Of a stretch of 50,472 bases of DNA, positions 6,879-15,253 are shown in pieces. The notes under the pieces are model-generated. The model was not told the origin of the DNA, searched no databases, and saw nothing but the letters and a program-made list of their open reading frames with translations. The stretch's first letter is position 1, and every line of letters begins with the position of its first letter. The DNA is from Nocardioides sp. (lineage in GTDB: Bacteria > Actinomycetota > Actinomycetes > Propionibacteriales > Nocardioidaceae), in contig NZ_JASBRN010000039.1 in NCBI RefSeq assembly GCF_030149505.1, positions 1 through 50,472 of the forward strand, written 5' to 3'. A program made the translations under genes and the position numbers.

Positions 6879-8337
6879 AGGAGCCGCTTGCGGTGCCGGC
6901 GGCTCCGGTATTGGCGCCGAGGGTGATGAGTTGCGGCTCAGCAGCGGCGCCTCCGCAGCAGCTGTCGCCAATTGCTGCGCCCAGCTCGGCGAGCGCGTCG
7001 GGATCGTCGAACGCGCCGGCGCCGTTGCAGACCCCGGTGTCAGGCAGGACGAGGTCGACCCGGTCGGCGGCCTCCAGATCGCCGTCGAGAGCCGCGACGA
7101 CCGAGCGGACCTGCTCGTAGCCGGTCATGGCCAGGAAGGACGGCGCACGGCCGTAGGACTTCATCCCGACCAGGAAGAGACCTTGCTCGGGCTGGGTGAG
7201 CTCGCGGTGCCCGTGCGGAGCCACGTCCCCGCAGCTGTGGTGGTCGGGGTGGATCTGGTCGGCGAGCACCCGTGCGGCCCCGAGGGCGGGGTCGAGGTCG
7301 AGGCGGACCTCGGAGAGGAAGCCGAAGTCTGGTCGAAAGCCGGTGACGACGATCACCTCGTCGACGTCGGACAGGCTCTGCCCGTCGAGCGAAGTGACAC
7401 CGAGGCGGCCGTCCGCCTGGGCGGCCACCGCGGCGGTGCGGAACTGGGTGAGGGTGGTGACGATGCCGCTGGTGGCTGCGGCCTCGGCGTCCTGGCCTAG
7501 CTTGCCCCGCTGCTCGAGCTGGTCGTTGTCGCCGCCGCCGAAGGCGTCGCCCACAGATGGGCGGCGCAGCAGCCACGAGACCCGGGTGCCAGCCCCGGCG
7601 TCGGTGGCAGAGAGCGTGGCGAGGCCGACGAGGACGCCCTGGGCGGAGGCTCCCTTGCCGGCGACGGCGACGTGCTTGCCGGCGTACCGTGCGGCGATGC
7701 TCTGGTCGGCGAAGTCGGGGATGCCGTAGGTGATGCGGTCGGCGTTCTCGGTCTCGCCGAGGGCGGGGTAGCCGTCGGCGCCGAGCGGGTTCGGGCGCGT
7801 CCAGGTGCCGGAAGCGTCCACGACTGCGCTGGCCAGGAGCCGCTCACGCCCCTGGGACGTCTCGATGTGGACGGCGAACGGGTCGCTCTCGCGTCCGGAG
7901 TCGACCATCAGGTCCCGGCCGGCCCGACCGACCCCGACGACCCGCGAGTCGTAACGGACCTGTCCGCCGGTGGCGCCGGCCAGCAGGTCGGCGAGCGGCT
8001 GCAGATAACCGTCGCGCCACTCGCCCCCGGTCGGGTAAGCGGTGTCGTCGGGAGCCGTCCAGGTCTCGGACGCGTCCAGCAGGCGACGTGCGGCTGGGTC
8101 GAGGAGCTCGGACCACGAAGAGAACAGGCGAACGTGAGACCACTCGCCGACAGCTGCGGCCGCGCGAGGCCCGGCCTCGAGGACGACGAAGTCCATCCCG
8201 CGCTCGGCGGCGTTGGCGGCCGCGGCCAGCCCGATGGGGCCAGCGCCGATGATGACCCGCCGCGGCCAGGCCGACCGGGTCTCCGCGGGGCCGGCCCTCG
8301 CTGCCGCTGCTCGCCGCCGGTGAGAGACGCGAGGCAG
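6871..8337 (-). CDS. FAD/NAD(P)-binding monooxygenase-like flavoprotein of the arsenic island, start uncertain
   Basis: Roughly 490-residue protein with an N-terminal dinucleotide fold (IGAGPIGLAAAANAAERG) and a second nucleotide-binding segment HVAVAGKGASAQGVLVGL, as in flavin monooxygenases. Similar proteins occur in actinobacterial ars clusters and are sometimes called ArsO; oxidation of an arsenical is assumed by context only. The C-terminus carries a Cys-containing tail (IGDSCCGG). The start is unclear. No ATG, GTG or TTG exists in frame between the GAGPIG motif and the start of the divergent ArsR-GNAT gene; canonical starts (GTG 8436, ATG 8502) would overlap that gene by 94 bp or more. 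I end it at a CTG (8337). Confidence 0.75.
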   Translation of the reverse strand: MPRVSHRRRAAAARAGPAETRSAWPRRVIIGAGPIGLAAAANAAERGMDFVVLEAGPRAAAAVGEWSHVRLFSSWSELLDPAARRLLDASETWTAPDDTAYPTGGEWRDGYLQPLADLLAGATGGQVRYDSRVVGVGRAGRDLMVDSGRESDPFAVHIETSQGRERLLASAVVDASGTWTRPNPLGADGYPALGETENADRITYGIPDFADQSIAARYAGKHVAVAGKGASAQGVLVGLATLSATDAGAGTRVSWLLRRPSVGDAFGGGDNDQLEQRGKLGQDAEAAATSGIVTTLTQFRTAAVAAQADGRLGVTSLDGQSLSDVDEVIVVTGFRPDFGFLSEVRLDLDPALGAARVLADQIHPDHHSCGDVAPHGHRELTQPEQGLFLVGMKSYGRAPSFLAMTGYEQVRSVVAALDGDLEAADRVDLVLPDTGVCNGAGAFDDPDALAELGAAIGDSCCGGAAAEPQLITLGANTGAAGTASGSCG

Positions 8338-8342
8338 CCGGG

Positions 8343-9155
8343 TTGAGCAGAGCCGACGCTGAGAGCTACGCCGAGTGGTTCGCTGTGCTGGCGGACCCCA
8401 CGCGAGTGCGGTTGCTCCACACCGTCTCCACGTCACCGGCCGGCGCGATGCGCATCGGCGACCTCGCCGCAGCGCTCGGGGTGAGCCAGTCCACCTGTTC
8501 ACACCACGTGGAGCTCCTCAGGAAGGTCGGCTTCGTGGTAGTCGACAAGGTCGGCACCGCGAGCATGGTCTCCGCCAACGCCGCCTGCTGCACCGGACTC
8601 CCGCACGCTGCTGACGTCATCATGGGCACGCTCGCACCGCCGCCCTGCTGCCCGGACGACCTCCCGGACGACGTCACCACACGCCCGGTGACCGACTCCG
8701 ACATGCCGACCGTCCTGGCCATCTACGAGGAGGGTCTCGCGACCCGCAACGCCACGTTCGAGACCACCCTGCCCACCGCCCGGCAGCTGCGCGGCCGCTG
8801 GCTGCCCGACCTGGCCTGGGTCGCGGAGCTGGACGGCCGAGTCGTCGGATGGAGCGCCATCGCCCCGGCCTCGGCCCGTGACTGCTACGCCGGCGTCGGG
8901 GAGAGCTCGGTCTACGTCGCGGCCGCCGCACGGGGTCGGGGCGTCGGCAAGACGCTGCTGTACGCCCAGGTCATGGGGGCCGACCATGCCGGGCTGTGGA
9001 CGTTGCAGACCTCGATGTTCCCCGAGAACCGCGCCAGCATCGCCCTGCACCAGTCCGCCGGGTACCGCACCCTCGCCGTGCGCACGCGCATCGCCAAGCT
9101 CGAGGGCGTCTGGCGCGACACGGTCCTGCTGGAGCGCCGCAGCGAGATCAACTGA
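8343..9155 (+). CDS. ArsR-type HTH fused to a GNAT acetyltransferase (ArsN-like)
   Basis: A 270-residue fusion. Residues 1-95 are an ArsR-family winged helix (FAVLADPTRVRLLHTV at 13-28, recognition helix VSQSTCSHHVELL at 47-59) with Cys52, Cys82-Cys83 and Cys102-Cys103 as candidate As(III) ligands. Residues about 112-262 are a GNAT domain of the phosphinothricin acetyltransferase type: TRPVTDSDMPTVLAIYEEGL, acetyl-CoA loop ARGRGVGK (196-203) and FPENRASIALHQSAGY. ArsN enzymes of this kind are known to acetylate arsinothricin, and ArsR-ArsN fusions occur in ars clusters. The start is TTG 8343 with GAGG 8 nt upstream; no ATG or GTG fits. It diverges from the flavoprotein with almost no intergenic space. 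Confidence 0.85.
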   Translation: MSRADAESYAEWFAVLADPTRVRLLHTVSTSPAGAMRIGDLAAALGVSQSTCSHHVELLRKVGFVVVDKVGTASMVSANAACCTGLPHAADVIMGTLAPPPCCPDDLPDDVTTRPVTDSDMPTVLAIYEEGLATRNATFETTLPTARQLRGRWLPDLAWVAELDGRVVGWSAIAPASARDCYAGVGESSVYVAAAARGRGVGKTLLYAQVMGADHAGLWTLQTSMFPENRASIALHQSAGYRTLAVRTRIAKLEGVWRDTVLLERRSEIN

Positions 9156-9328
9156 TCCAGCGGGTACGTCGTGCTGCTCGGGCGCCGGCGGGCGAGGAAT
9201 CGCGACCATCCTGACCTCGGCCGACGGGGTGGTTTTCCGCCGCCGACTCGGGGACAGGATGCGCCGTTGGTCGGCGTCGCCGGCCGCGACCCGGGCCGCA
9301 CGGTCCGGCCCGGATCCCAGGAGCACCC

Positions 9329-10798
9329 ATGAGCAGCGACACCGCGACCTCGTCGGAGACCGGCAGCGGCGAGCTGCGCCGGGTCATCAGCCCCAAGCTC
9401 CTGCTGTTCTTCGTGATCGGCGACATCATCGGCGCCGGGGTCTTCGCCATCACCGGGGACGTGGCGGCCGAGGTCGGTGGAGTCGCCTGGCTGCCCTTCC
9501 TGATCGCCTTCGCCGTGGCCGGCCTGACCGCCCTGAGCTACCTCGAGCTGGTCACCCGCCACCCGCAGGCCGCCGGCGCGGCGCTCTTCGTGCACAAGGC
9601 CTTCGGCCTGCACTTCGTGACCTTCATCGTGGCCTTCGCGGTCGTCTGCTCGGGCATCACCAGCGCGTCGACGTCGTCGGGGCTGGTCGCCAGCAACCTG
9701 CTGCTCGGCGTGGACAACCTGGTCGGCGGGGTGCCGACCGGCGCCGGCGCCACCCTCGCCGTGGCCCTGGTCTTCATGCTGGTCCTGGCAGCGGTGAACC
9801 TGCGCGGAGTGGGCGAGAGCGTGAAGCTCAACGTCGTGCTGACCAGCGTGGTCATGGTGGCGCTGGCGATCATCATCCTCATCGGGGCCTGGGCGGCAGT
9901 GAGCGGCGACGGCGACCCCGGTCGGATCGTCGTCTTCGAGACCCCGGGGGAGAAGTCGGCGTTCATCGCCGTCACCATCGCCACGACCGTGGCCTTCTTC
10001 GCCATGGTCGGCTTCGAGGACTCGGTCAACATGGTCGAGGAGGTGCAGGAGCCCTCGCGGACGTTCCCGAGGATGCTCCTGACCGGCCTCGGGATCTGCG
10101 CCGGCATCTACGTCCTGGTCGCGCTGGCCGTCGTCGTGGTGATCCCGCCCGGAGACATCCTGGACCCCGTCAACCCCGACGCGGGCATCCTGCTCGACGT
10201 CGTCCGCGTGGGCGCCCCGGGCCTGCCGATCGACGACGTCTTCCCGTTCCTGACGATCTGCGCTGTCGGCAACACCGCGCTCATCAACATGCTCATGGCG
10301 AGTCGCCTGGTCTACGGCATGGCCAAGCAGGACGTGCTGCCCCGCTCGCTCGCGGCGGTGCTGCCCGGCCGTCGTACGCCGTGGGCCGCGATCGCCTTCA
10401 CGACCGCGATGGCCCTGGGCCTGATCACCTTCGTGCGGCTCCGCTCGGAGAGCGACGTGGTCACGGCCCTGGCCGGGACCACCGGTCTCCTCCTGCTCGC
10501 CGTCTTCACCGTCGTCAACGTCGCCTGCCTGGTGCTGCGACGGCGCGACCGCCGGCCGGGCGAGGCCCCGGAGCGGGAGGTCTTCCGGGCGCCGGCGTGG
10601 ACGCCGTGGCTGGGCGCGGTCTCGGCGGCCTTCCTGGTCGGCCCGTGGGCGCGGGCCGCCGAGGACCACATCCAGTACCGCATCGCCGGCGTCCTGCTCG
10701 CGATCGGCGTCGTCCTGTGGGGGCTCACCTGGCTGACCAACCGGGGCGTGCGCGCCAAGCGCACGGGCTTCCGCGACATCGACCACCTGGAGCAGTAG
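9329..10798 (+). CDS. APC-superfamily amino-acid permease
   Basis: Integral membrane protein of 489 residues with about twelve hydrophobic helices. The start of helix 1, FFVIGDIIGAGVFAITG, has the GxG-containing unwound region that binds substrate in APC transporters; EVGGVAWLPFLIAFAVAGLTALSYLEL follows in the usual order, and GFEDSVNMVEEVQEPSRTFP is the typical loop after helix 6. Substrate cannot be told; the neighbouring aromatic amino-acid gene (DAHP synthase) is not enough to assign it. The ATG at 9329 has AGGAG 5 nt upstream. The upstream gap 9156-9328 shows no gene. A hairpin at 10830-10854 probably ends transcription. Confidence 0.88.
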   Translation: MSSDTATSSETGSGELRRVISPKLLLFFVIGDIIGAGVFAITGDVAAEVGGVAWLPFLIAFAVAGLTALSYLELVTRHPQAAGAALFVHKAFGLHFVTFIVAFAVVCSGITSASTSSGLVASNLLLGVDNLVGGVPTGAGATLAVALVFMLVLAAVNLRGVGESVKLNVVLTSVVMVALAIIILIGAWAAVSGDGDPGRIVVFETPGEKSAFIAVTIATTVAFFAMVGFEDSVNMVEEVQEPSRTFPRMLLTGLGICAGIYVLVALAVVVVIPPGDILDPVNPDAGILLDVVRVGAPGLPIDDVFPFLTICAVGNTALINMLMASRLVYGMAKQDVLPRSLAAVLPGRRTPWAAIAFTTAMALGLITFVRLRSESDVVTALAGTTGLLLLAVFTVVNVACLVLRRRDRRPGEAPEREVFRAPAWTPWLGAVSAAFLVGPWARAAEDHIQYRIAGVLLAIGVVLWGLTWLTNRGVRAKRTGFRDIDHLEQ

Positions 10799-10829
10799 CC
10801 ACTGCCGCGGGCTCCGGCGCCGGGTCCAC

Positions 10830-10854
10830 GCCTGCTCGCCGACTCGGAGCAGGC
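10830..10854 (+). terminator. Hairpin between the permease and DAHP synthase
   Basis: GCCTGCTC (10830-10837) pairs perfectly with GAGCAGGC (10847-10854) across a 9-nt loop, 32 nt after the permease stop. No U-run follows, which is common for high-GC actinobacteria. Confidence 0.5.
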
Positions 10855-10867
10855 GGGGGAGCGGACG

Positions 10868-10873
10868 TACCCT
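10868..10873 (+). promoter_or_regulatory. -10 box (TACCCT) of class II DAHP synthase, leaderless
   Basis: TACCCT ends 6 nt before the GTG at 10880. A GGAGGAG run also lies between them but too close to act as a normal ribosome-binding site. Confidence 0.45.
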
Positions 10874-10879
10874 GGAGGA

Positions 10880-12232
10880 GTGAGCATCCCCAGCCTCGAG
10901 GAACTGCACGCGATCGGCGCCCTCCAGCAGCCGACGTACCCCGACCGCGGGGCCCTCGACGACGCCGTGGCCCGCCTGCGCACGATGCCGCCGCTGGTCT
11001 TCGCCGGCGAGTGCGACGACCTCACCGACAAGCTGGCCGCGGTCACCCGCGGCGAGGCGTTCCTGCTCCAGGGCGGCGACTGCGCCGAGACCTTCGCCGA
11101 CGTCACCGCCGACAACGTGCGCAACAAGCTGCGCGTGCTGCTGCAGATGGCCGTCGTGCTCACGTACGCCGGCTCCGTGCCGGTCGTGAAGCTCGGCCGG
11201 CTCGCGGGGCAGTACGCCAAGCCCCGCTCCTCGGACCTGGAGACCCGCGTGGTCGACGGCCAGGAGGTCACGCTCCCGGCGTACCGCGGCGACGCCGTCA
11301 ACGGCTTCGACTTCACCCCCGAGTCGCGCATCCCCGACCCGCAGCGGCTGCTGGACGTCTACAACGCCTCGGCCGCGACGCTGAACCTCGTGCGCGCCTT
11401 CGTCACCGGTGGGTACGCCGACCTGCGCCAGGTCCACACCTGGAACACCGACTTCGTGAAGAGCTCGCCCGCGGGCCAGCGCTACGAGCAGCTCGCCGGC
11501 GAGATCGACAAGGCGCTGTCGTTCATGAAGGCGATCGGGGCCGACCCCGAGGAGCTGCGCCGCGTCGACTTCCACAGCAGCCACGAGGCGCTGCTCATGG
11601 AGTACGAGCACGCGATGACGCGCATCGACTCGCGCACTGACAAGCCCTACAACGTCTCGGGCCACTTCGTGTGGATCGGCGAGCGCACCCGCCAGCTCGA
11701 CGGCGCCCACGTGGAGTACTTCCGCCACATCTCCAACCCCATCGGGGTCAAGCTCGGGCCCACCGCGACCGCTGACGACGCGCTCGCGCTGGCTGCCCGC
11801 CTCAACCCCGAGAACACCCCCGGTCGCCTGACCTTCATCACCCGCTTCGGGGCCGACAAGGTCCGTGACGGCCTGCCCGGCCTGGTCGAGAAGGTCACCG
11901 CCGAGGGCGTGCAGGTCGCCTGGGTCTGCGACCCGATGCACGGCAACACCTTCACCTCCTCCACCGGCTACAAGACCCGCCGCTTCGACGACGTCGTCGG
12001 CGAGGTCCAGGGCTTCTTCGACGTCCACCACGCCCTGGGCACCTGGCCCGGCGGCATCCTGGTCGAGATGACCGGTGACGACGTCACCGAGTGCATCGGC
12101 GGCGGCGAGGAGCTCGACGAGCACGGCCTGGCGCACCGCTACGAGTCGGTCGTCGACCCGCGCCTCAACCGGGTCCAGTCGCTCGAGCTCGCCTTCCACG
12201 TCGCGGAGATGTTGCGCGCAGGCACGGCCTGA
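10880..12232 (+). CDS. aroG: Class II 3-deoxy-7-phosphoheptulonate (DAHP) synthase
   Basis: Protein of 450 residues condensing phosphoenolpyruvate and erythrose 4-phosphate in the first step of the shikimate pathway. It belongs to the class II (plant-like) family, the same as M. tuberculosis AroG: LLQGGDCAETF (62-72) carries the metal-ligand Cys68, followed by KLGRLAGQYAKPRS, and the C-terminal half has HFVWIGERTRQLDGAHVEY and WVCDPMHGNT. Length matches the family (about 450-460). GTG start at 10880 is set by the -10 box. In M. tuberculosis the aroG gene also lies two genes from pknL, as the homologue does here. Aromatic amino-acid feedback control is known for the family. Confidence 0.95.
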   Translation: MSIPSLEELHAIGALQQPTYPDRGALDDAVARLRTMPPLVFAGECDDLTDKLAAVTRGEAFLLQGGDCAETFADVTADNVRNKLRVLLQMAVVLTYAGSVPVVKLGRLAGQYAKPRSSDLETRVVDGQEVTLPAYRGDAVNGFDFTPESRIPDPQRLLDVYNASAATLNLVRAFVTGGYADLRQVHTWNTDFVKSSPAGQRYEQLAGEIDKALSFMKAIGADPEELRRVDFHSSHEALLMEYEHAMTRIDSRTDKPYNVSGHFVWIGERTRQLDGAHVEYFRHISNPIGVKLGPTATADDALALAARLNPENTPGRLTFITRFGADKVRDGLPGLVEKVTAEGVQVAWVCDPMHGNTFTSSTGYKTRRFDDVVGEVQGFFDVHHALGTWPGGILVEMTGDDVTECIGGGEELDEHGLAHRYESVVDPRLNRVQSLELAFHVAEMLRAGTA

Positions 12233-12254
12233 CCGGTCGGTGGTCGCGGGCCGT

Positions 12255-12260
12255 TAGGTT
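12255..12260 (+). promoter_or_regulatory. -10 box (TAGGTT) of threonine aldolase, leaderless
   Basis: TAGGTT ends 6 nt before the GTG at 12267, in the 34-bp gap after aroG. The gene can thus be read from its own promoter. Confidence 0.5.
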
Positions 12261-12266
12261 GGCTCG

Positions 12267-13259
12267 GTGATCGACCTCCGCTCCGACACCCTGACGAAGC
12301 CGACCGAGGCGATGCGCGCCGCGATGGCGCGCGCCGAGGTCGGCGACGACGTGTACGGCGAGGACCCGACGGTCCGGGCGCTCGAGGAGCGGGTCGCAGG
12401 GCTGTTCGGCCACGAGGACGCGCTCTTCACCCCGACCGGCTCGCTGGCCAACGTGCTGGCGGTCGGCCTCCTGGTCGTCCCCGGGCAGGAGGTCCTCTGC
12501 GAAGCCTCGGCGCACATCGCCCGGGCCGAGCTGGGGGCGCACGGCGCGGTCAGCGGCGTCACGATGCGCACCTGGATCCACCCGACCGGCGGCTTCGACC
12601 TCGACGTCGTGCGCTCGCTCGTGGCACCCGACATGGGCCCCTTCTTCGTGCGGACCGCCGCCATCGCGGTGGAGAACACCCACAACTTCGCGGGCGGCGC
12701 CGTCGTCGGCATCGAGGACCTGCAGGCCCTGCGCGGGCTCGCCGACGAGGCCGGGGTCGCCGTCCACGTCGACGGTGCGCGGCTGTGGAACGCCCACGTG
12801 GCCACCGGCACCCCGCTGGCGGCCTACGGCGCGGTCGCCGACTCGCTGGCCGTCTGCCTGTCCAAGGGGCTCGGTGCCCCCGTCGGCTCTCTCGTGGTGG
12901 GCTCGGCGGAGGCGATGACCGAGGCGCGGGTGCGGCGCAAGCGGCTCGGTGGCGGGATGCGCCAGGTCGGCATCCTGGCCGCGGCCGGCCTGCACGCGCT
13001 GGACCAGCACGTCGAGCGGCTCGCCGACGACCACGACCGCGCCCGGCTGCTGGCCGAGGCCGTCGGCGTGGATCCCGCAGGCGTGCACACCAACATCGTG
13101 GTGCTCGACCACGACGACGCCCCCGGCTACGTCGCCCGCGCCCGCGAGGCGGGCGTCCTGGTCTCGGCGGTCGGGCCGCGCACGGTCCGCTTCGTCACGC
13201 ACCTGGACGTGTCGCGTGCGGACGCCGAGAAGGCCGCGTCGGTGCTGGCCGGGCTCTAG
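12267..13259 (+). CDS. Low-specificity L-threonine aldolase (beta-eliminating lyase family)
   Basis: PLP enzyme of 330 residues cleaving L-threonine or L-allo-threonine to glycine and acetaldehyde. It opens with IDLRSDTLTKPTEAMR (2-17), the family start. EVGDDVYGEDPTV (24-36), TPTGSLANVLA (56-66) and HVDGARLWNA (167-176) with the PLP-binding Asp are in order, and SKGLGAPVGS contains the Schiff-base Lys200. His83 of the SAHIA segment would stack on the cofactor ring. Length is near the family's 330-350. It lies 34 bp after aroG and faces the second DAHP synthase convergently. Confidence 0.93.
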   Translation: MIDLRSDTLTKPTEAMRAAMARAEVGDDVYGEDPTVRALEERVAGLFGHEDALFTPTGSLANVLAVGLLVVPGQEVLCEASAHIARAELGAHGAVSGVTMRTWIHPTGGFDLDVVRSLVAPDMGPFFVRTAAIAVENTHNFAGGAVVGIEDLQALRGLADEAGVAVHVDGARLWNAHVATGTPLAAYGAVADSLAVCLSKGLGAPVGSLVVGSAEAMTEARVRRKRLGGGMRQVGILAAAGLHALDQHVERLADDHDRARLLAEAVGVDPAGVHTNIVVLDHDDAPGYVARAREAGVLVSAVGPRTVRFVTHLDVSRADAEKAASVLAGL

Positions 13260-13280
13260 GGGCCGCTGGTCGCTGGCGGC

Positions 13281-14327
13281 TCAGCCCTCGCGGGCCCGTT
13301 CCGAGGCGTCGACCCGACCGAGCGCGGCCGGCAGCCGGCGTACGGCGGAGGCGAGCTCGCGCAGCTCGCTGCCCAGCAGCGCCTGCGGGCCGTCGCACAG
13401 TGCCGACTCGGGGTCGGGGTGGACGTCGACGATGACCCCGTCGGCGCCGACGCCCATGGCCGCACGCGCCAGCGGCACGACGAGGTCCTTGCGGCCGGCG
13501 GCGTGCGAGGGGTCGACGATCACCGGGAGGTGGCTGGTCGCCTGCACCACGGGGATCGCGGAGATGTCGAGGGTGTTGCGGGTCGAGGGCTCGAAGGTGC
13601 GGATGCCGCGCTCGCACAGGACGACGTCGAGGTTGCCGCGGCGTGCGATGTACTCCGCAGCCATCAGCCACTCCTCGATGGTCGCGGTCATCCCGCGCTT
13701 GAGCAGCACCGGCTTGCCGGCGGCGCCGACCGCCTCGAGCAGCCCGAAGTTGGCCATGTTGCGGGTGCCGACCTGGAGCATGTCGGCGTGCTCGGCCACG
13801 ACCGCCACGTCGCGGCTGTCCACGACCTCGGTCACCACCGGCAGCCCGGTCGCCTCCCGCACGTCGGCGAGGATCTCCAGGCCTCGCACCCCCAGGCCCT
13901 GGAAGGCGTACGGCGAGGTGCGCGGCTTGAACGCACCCCCGCGCAGCAGCGTGGCGCCCGCGGCCACGGCCATCTGGGCGGCGTCGAGCGTCTGGCTCGG
14001 GGTCTCCACGGCGCACGGGCCGGCGATGAGCGTGAACGTGTCGGGGCCGATCGGCACCTGGCGACCGGTGCCGACCCACACCGTGGACCGGTCGGGGTGG
14101 TGCTGGCGGCTGACCAGCTTGTAGGGGTCGGAGATGCGGTGCACGTCCGCGACGCCGCGCAGGGTGCGCAGGTTGAGGTGGTGGAAGGACTCGATGTCGC
14201 CGACCAGGCCGATGATCGTGCGAGTCACGCCCTTGCTGACGTTGGCCTCGCCGCCCACCGCCTCGACGCGGGCCACGACGGCCGCCACGTCCTCGTCGGT
14301 GGCGTCGGGGGACATCACGACGACCAT
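13281..14327 (-). CDS. aroF: 3-deoxy-7-phosphoheptulonate synthase, class I-beta with N-terminal regulatory domain
   Basis: A second DAHP synthase of 348 residues, unrelated in sequence to the class II enzyme 1 kb away. Residues 1-65 form the ferredoxin-like (ACT-like) regulatory domain of the Thermotoga type, opening MVVVMSPDATDEDVAAV. The barrel begins at TFTLIAGPCAVET (about 97-109); GGAFKPRTSPYAFQG, LQVGTRNMANFGLL, KPVLLKRGM and VIVDPSHAAGRKDLV are the substrate- and metal-binding blocks in the usual order. ATG 14327 is preferred to GTG 14336 because TAGCGT lies 7 nt before it. A chorismate mutase domain is absent. Confidence 0.93.
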   Translation of the reverse strand: MVVVMSPDATDEDVAAVVARVEAVGGEANVSKGVTRTIIGLVGDIESFHHLNLRTLRGVADVHRISDPYKLVSRQHHPDRSTVWVGTGRQVPIGPDTFTLIAGPCAVETPSQTLDAAQMAVAAGATLLRGGAFKPRTSPYAFQGLGVRGLEILADVREATGLPVVTEVVDSRDVAVVAEHADMLQVGTRNMANFGLLEAVGAAGKPVLLKRGMTATIEEWLMAAEYIARRGNLDVVLCERGIRTFEPSTRNTLDISAIPVVQATSHLPVIVDPSHAAGRKDLVVPLARAAMGVGADGVIVDVHPDPESALCDGPQALLGSELRELASAVRRLPAALGRVDASERAREG

Positions 14328-14334
14328 GCGGCGC

Positions 14335-14340
14335 ACGCTA
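14335..14340 (-). promoter_or_regulatory. -10 box (TAGCGT) of aroF, leaderless
   Basis: TAGCGT on the minus strand ends 7 nt before ATG 14327 and fixes that start over the in-frame GTG at 14336. Confidence 0.5.
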
Positions 14341-14362
14341 GCGCCGCGGCGCGGCGAGCCGG

Positions 14363-15253
14363 TCAGACGACCAGGTGCTGGACCTCGCCCTCCACCTTGC
14401 GCCTAGGGGCGAGCTCGACGAGGAGCATCGCGGTCAGCACCATCGCACCGCCCAGCAGCATGCGTGTCGTGGCGGCCTCCCCGCCGAGCCACACGGCGAA
14501 GGAGGCCGCGAAGACCGGCTCCATCGACATGATGATGGCGCTGCGCGTGGGCGGCAGGTGCGCCTGCGCCCAGGTCTGGGCCAGCATCGCGGCAGCGCCG
14601 GCCACCAGCGCCATGTAGACCACCGAGGCCCAGTCGGCGCCGGTCGCGGGCAGCACCACGCCGTCGGGCAGGGTCGCGATCGAGCACAGCACCGCGATCA
14701 CGCCGATCTGCACGATCGACATCCCGAGCGCCTGCCGCGGGTCCGACCAGGCGCCCAGGCCCACGATGTGCAGCGCGTAGAGACCGGCCGCCACCAGGGT
14801 GATCGCCTCGCCGTAGCCGACCGAGAAGCCCTGCAGGGTCAGCACGCCCAGGCCCAGGGCCGCGAGCGCCACGGCCGCCCACGTCAGGAGGCCGATCCGG
14901 GTGCGGAGCAGCACCGCGGCCAGGAGCGGGGTGAGGACGACGTACATCCCGGTGACGAAGCCGGAGACACTGGCGGGCGTGTGGGCCAGGCCGGCGGTCT
15001 GGAGGACCTGGGCGACGCCGTAGACCCCGCCGAGCACCGCGGCGTGCTTGCGCGACTCCGGGCTGAGCCGCCGCACGGCCTGCGGTGCGACGAGCAGCAT
15101 CGCCGCGGTGGCGATGAGGAACCGGACGGCCAGGAAGTCCAGCGTCGGCACCCGGTCGAGCAGGTCGCGGATGAGGAAGAACGTCGAGCCCCAGGAGGCG
15201 GTCATCGCGAGCAGCGCCAGGGTCGCGAGCAGGGAGGTGCGGCGCGACGTCAT
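14363..15253 (-). CDS. EamA / DMT-family transporter
   Basis: Integral membrane protein of 296 residues with ten predicted helices arranged as two EamA repeats. It opens with LLATLALLAMTASWGSTFFL, the typical first helix with the WGS/T motif, and PVFAASFAVWLGGEA near the end is the matching block in the second repeat. The family exports or imports metabolites such as amino acids; the substrate here is unknown. The ATG overlaps the stop of the endonuclease IV gene by 4 nt, so the two are co-translated, although no functional link is evident. A short charged tail (LAPRRKVEGEVQHLVV) is cytoplasmic. Confidence 0.88.
   Translation of the reverse strand: MTSRRTSLLATLALLAMTASWGSTFFLIRDLLDRVPTLDFLAVRFLIATAAMLLVAPQAVRRLSPESRKHAAVLGGVYGVAQVLQTAGLAHTPASVSGFVTGMYVVLTPLLAAVLLRTRIGLLTWAAVALAALGLGVLTLQGFSVGYGEAITLVAAGLYALHIVGLGAWSDPRQALGMSIVQIGVIAVLCSIATLPDGVVLPATGADWASVVYMALVAGAAAMLAQTWAQAHLPPTRSAIIMSMEPVFAASFAVWLGGEAATTRMLLGGAMVLTAMLLVELAPRRKVEGEVQHLVV

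Noticed and set aside
4680..9155. Arsenic island as a recently acquired mobile element
   Set aside because: No integrase, transposase or flanking repeats are visible, and base composition looks like the surroundings apart from the short AT-rich operator.
8912..12199. Open frame of about 1095 codons opposite the permease and DAHP synthase
   Set aside because: It is antisense to two clearly recognised genes and its product is Gly/Asp/His/Arg-rich with no domain pattern.
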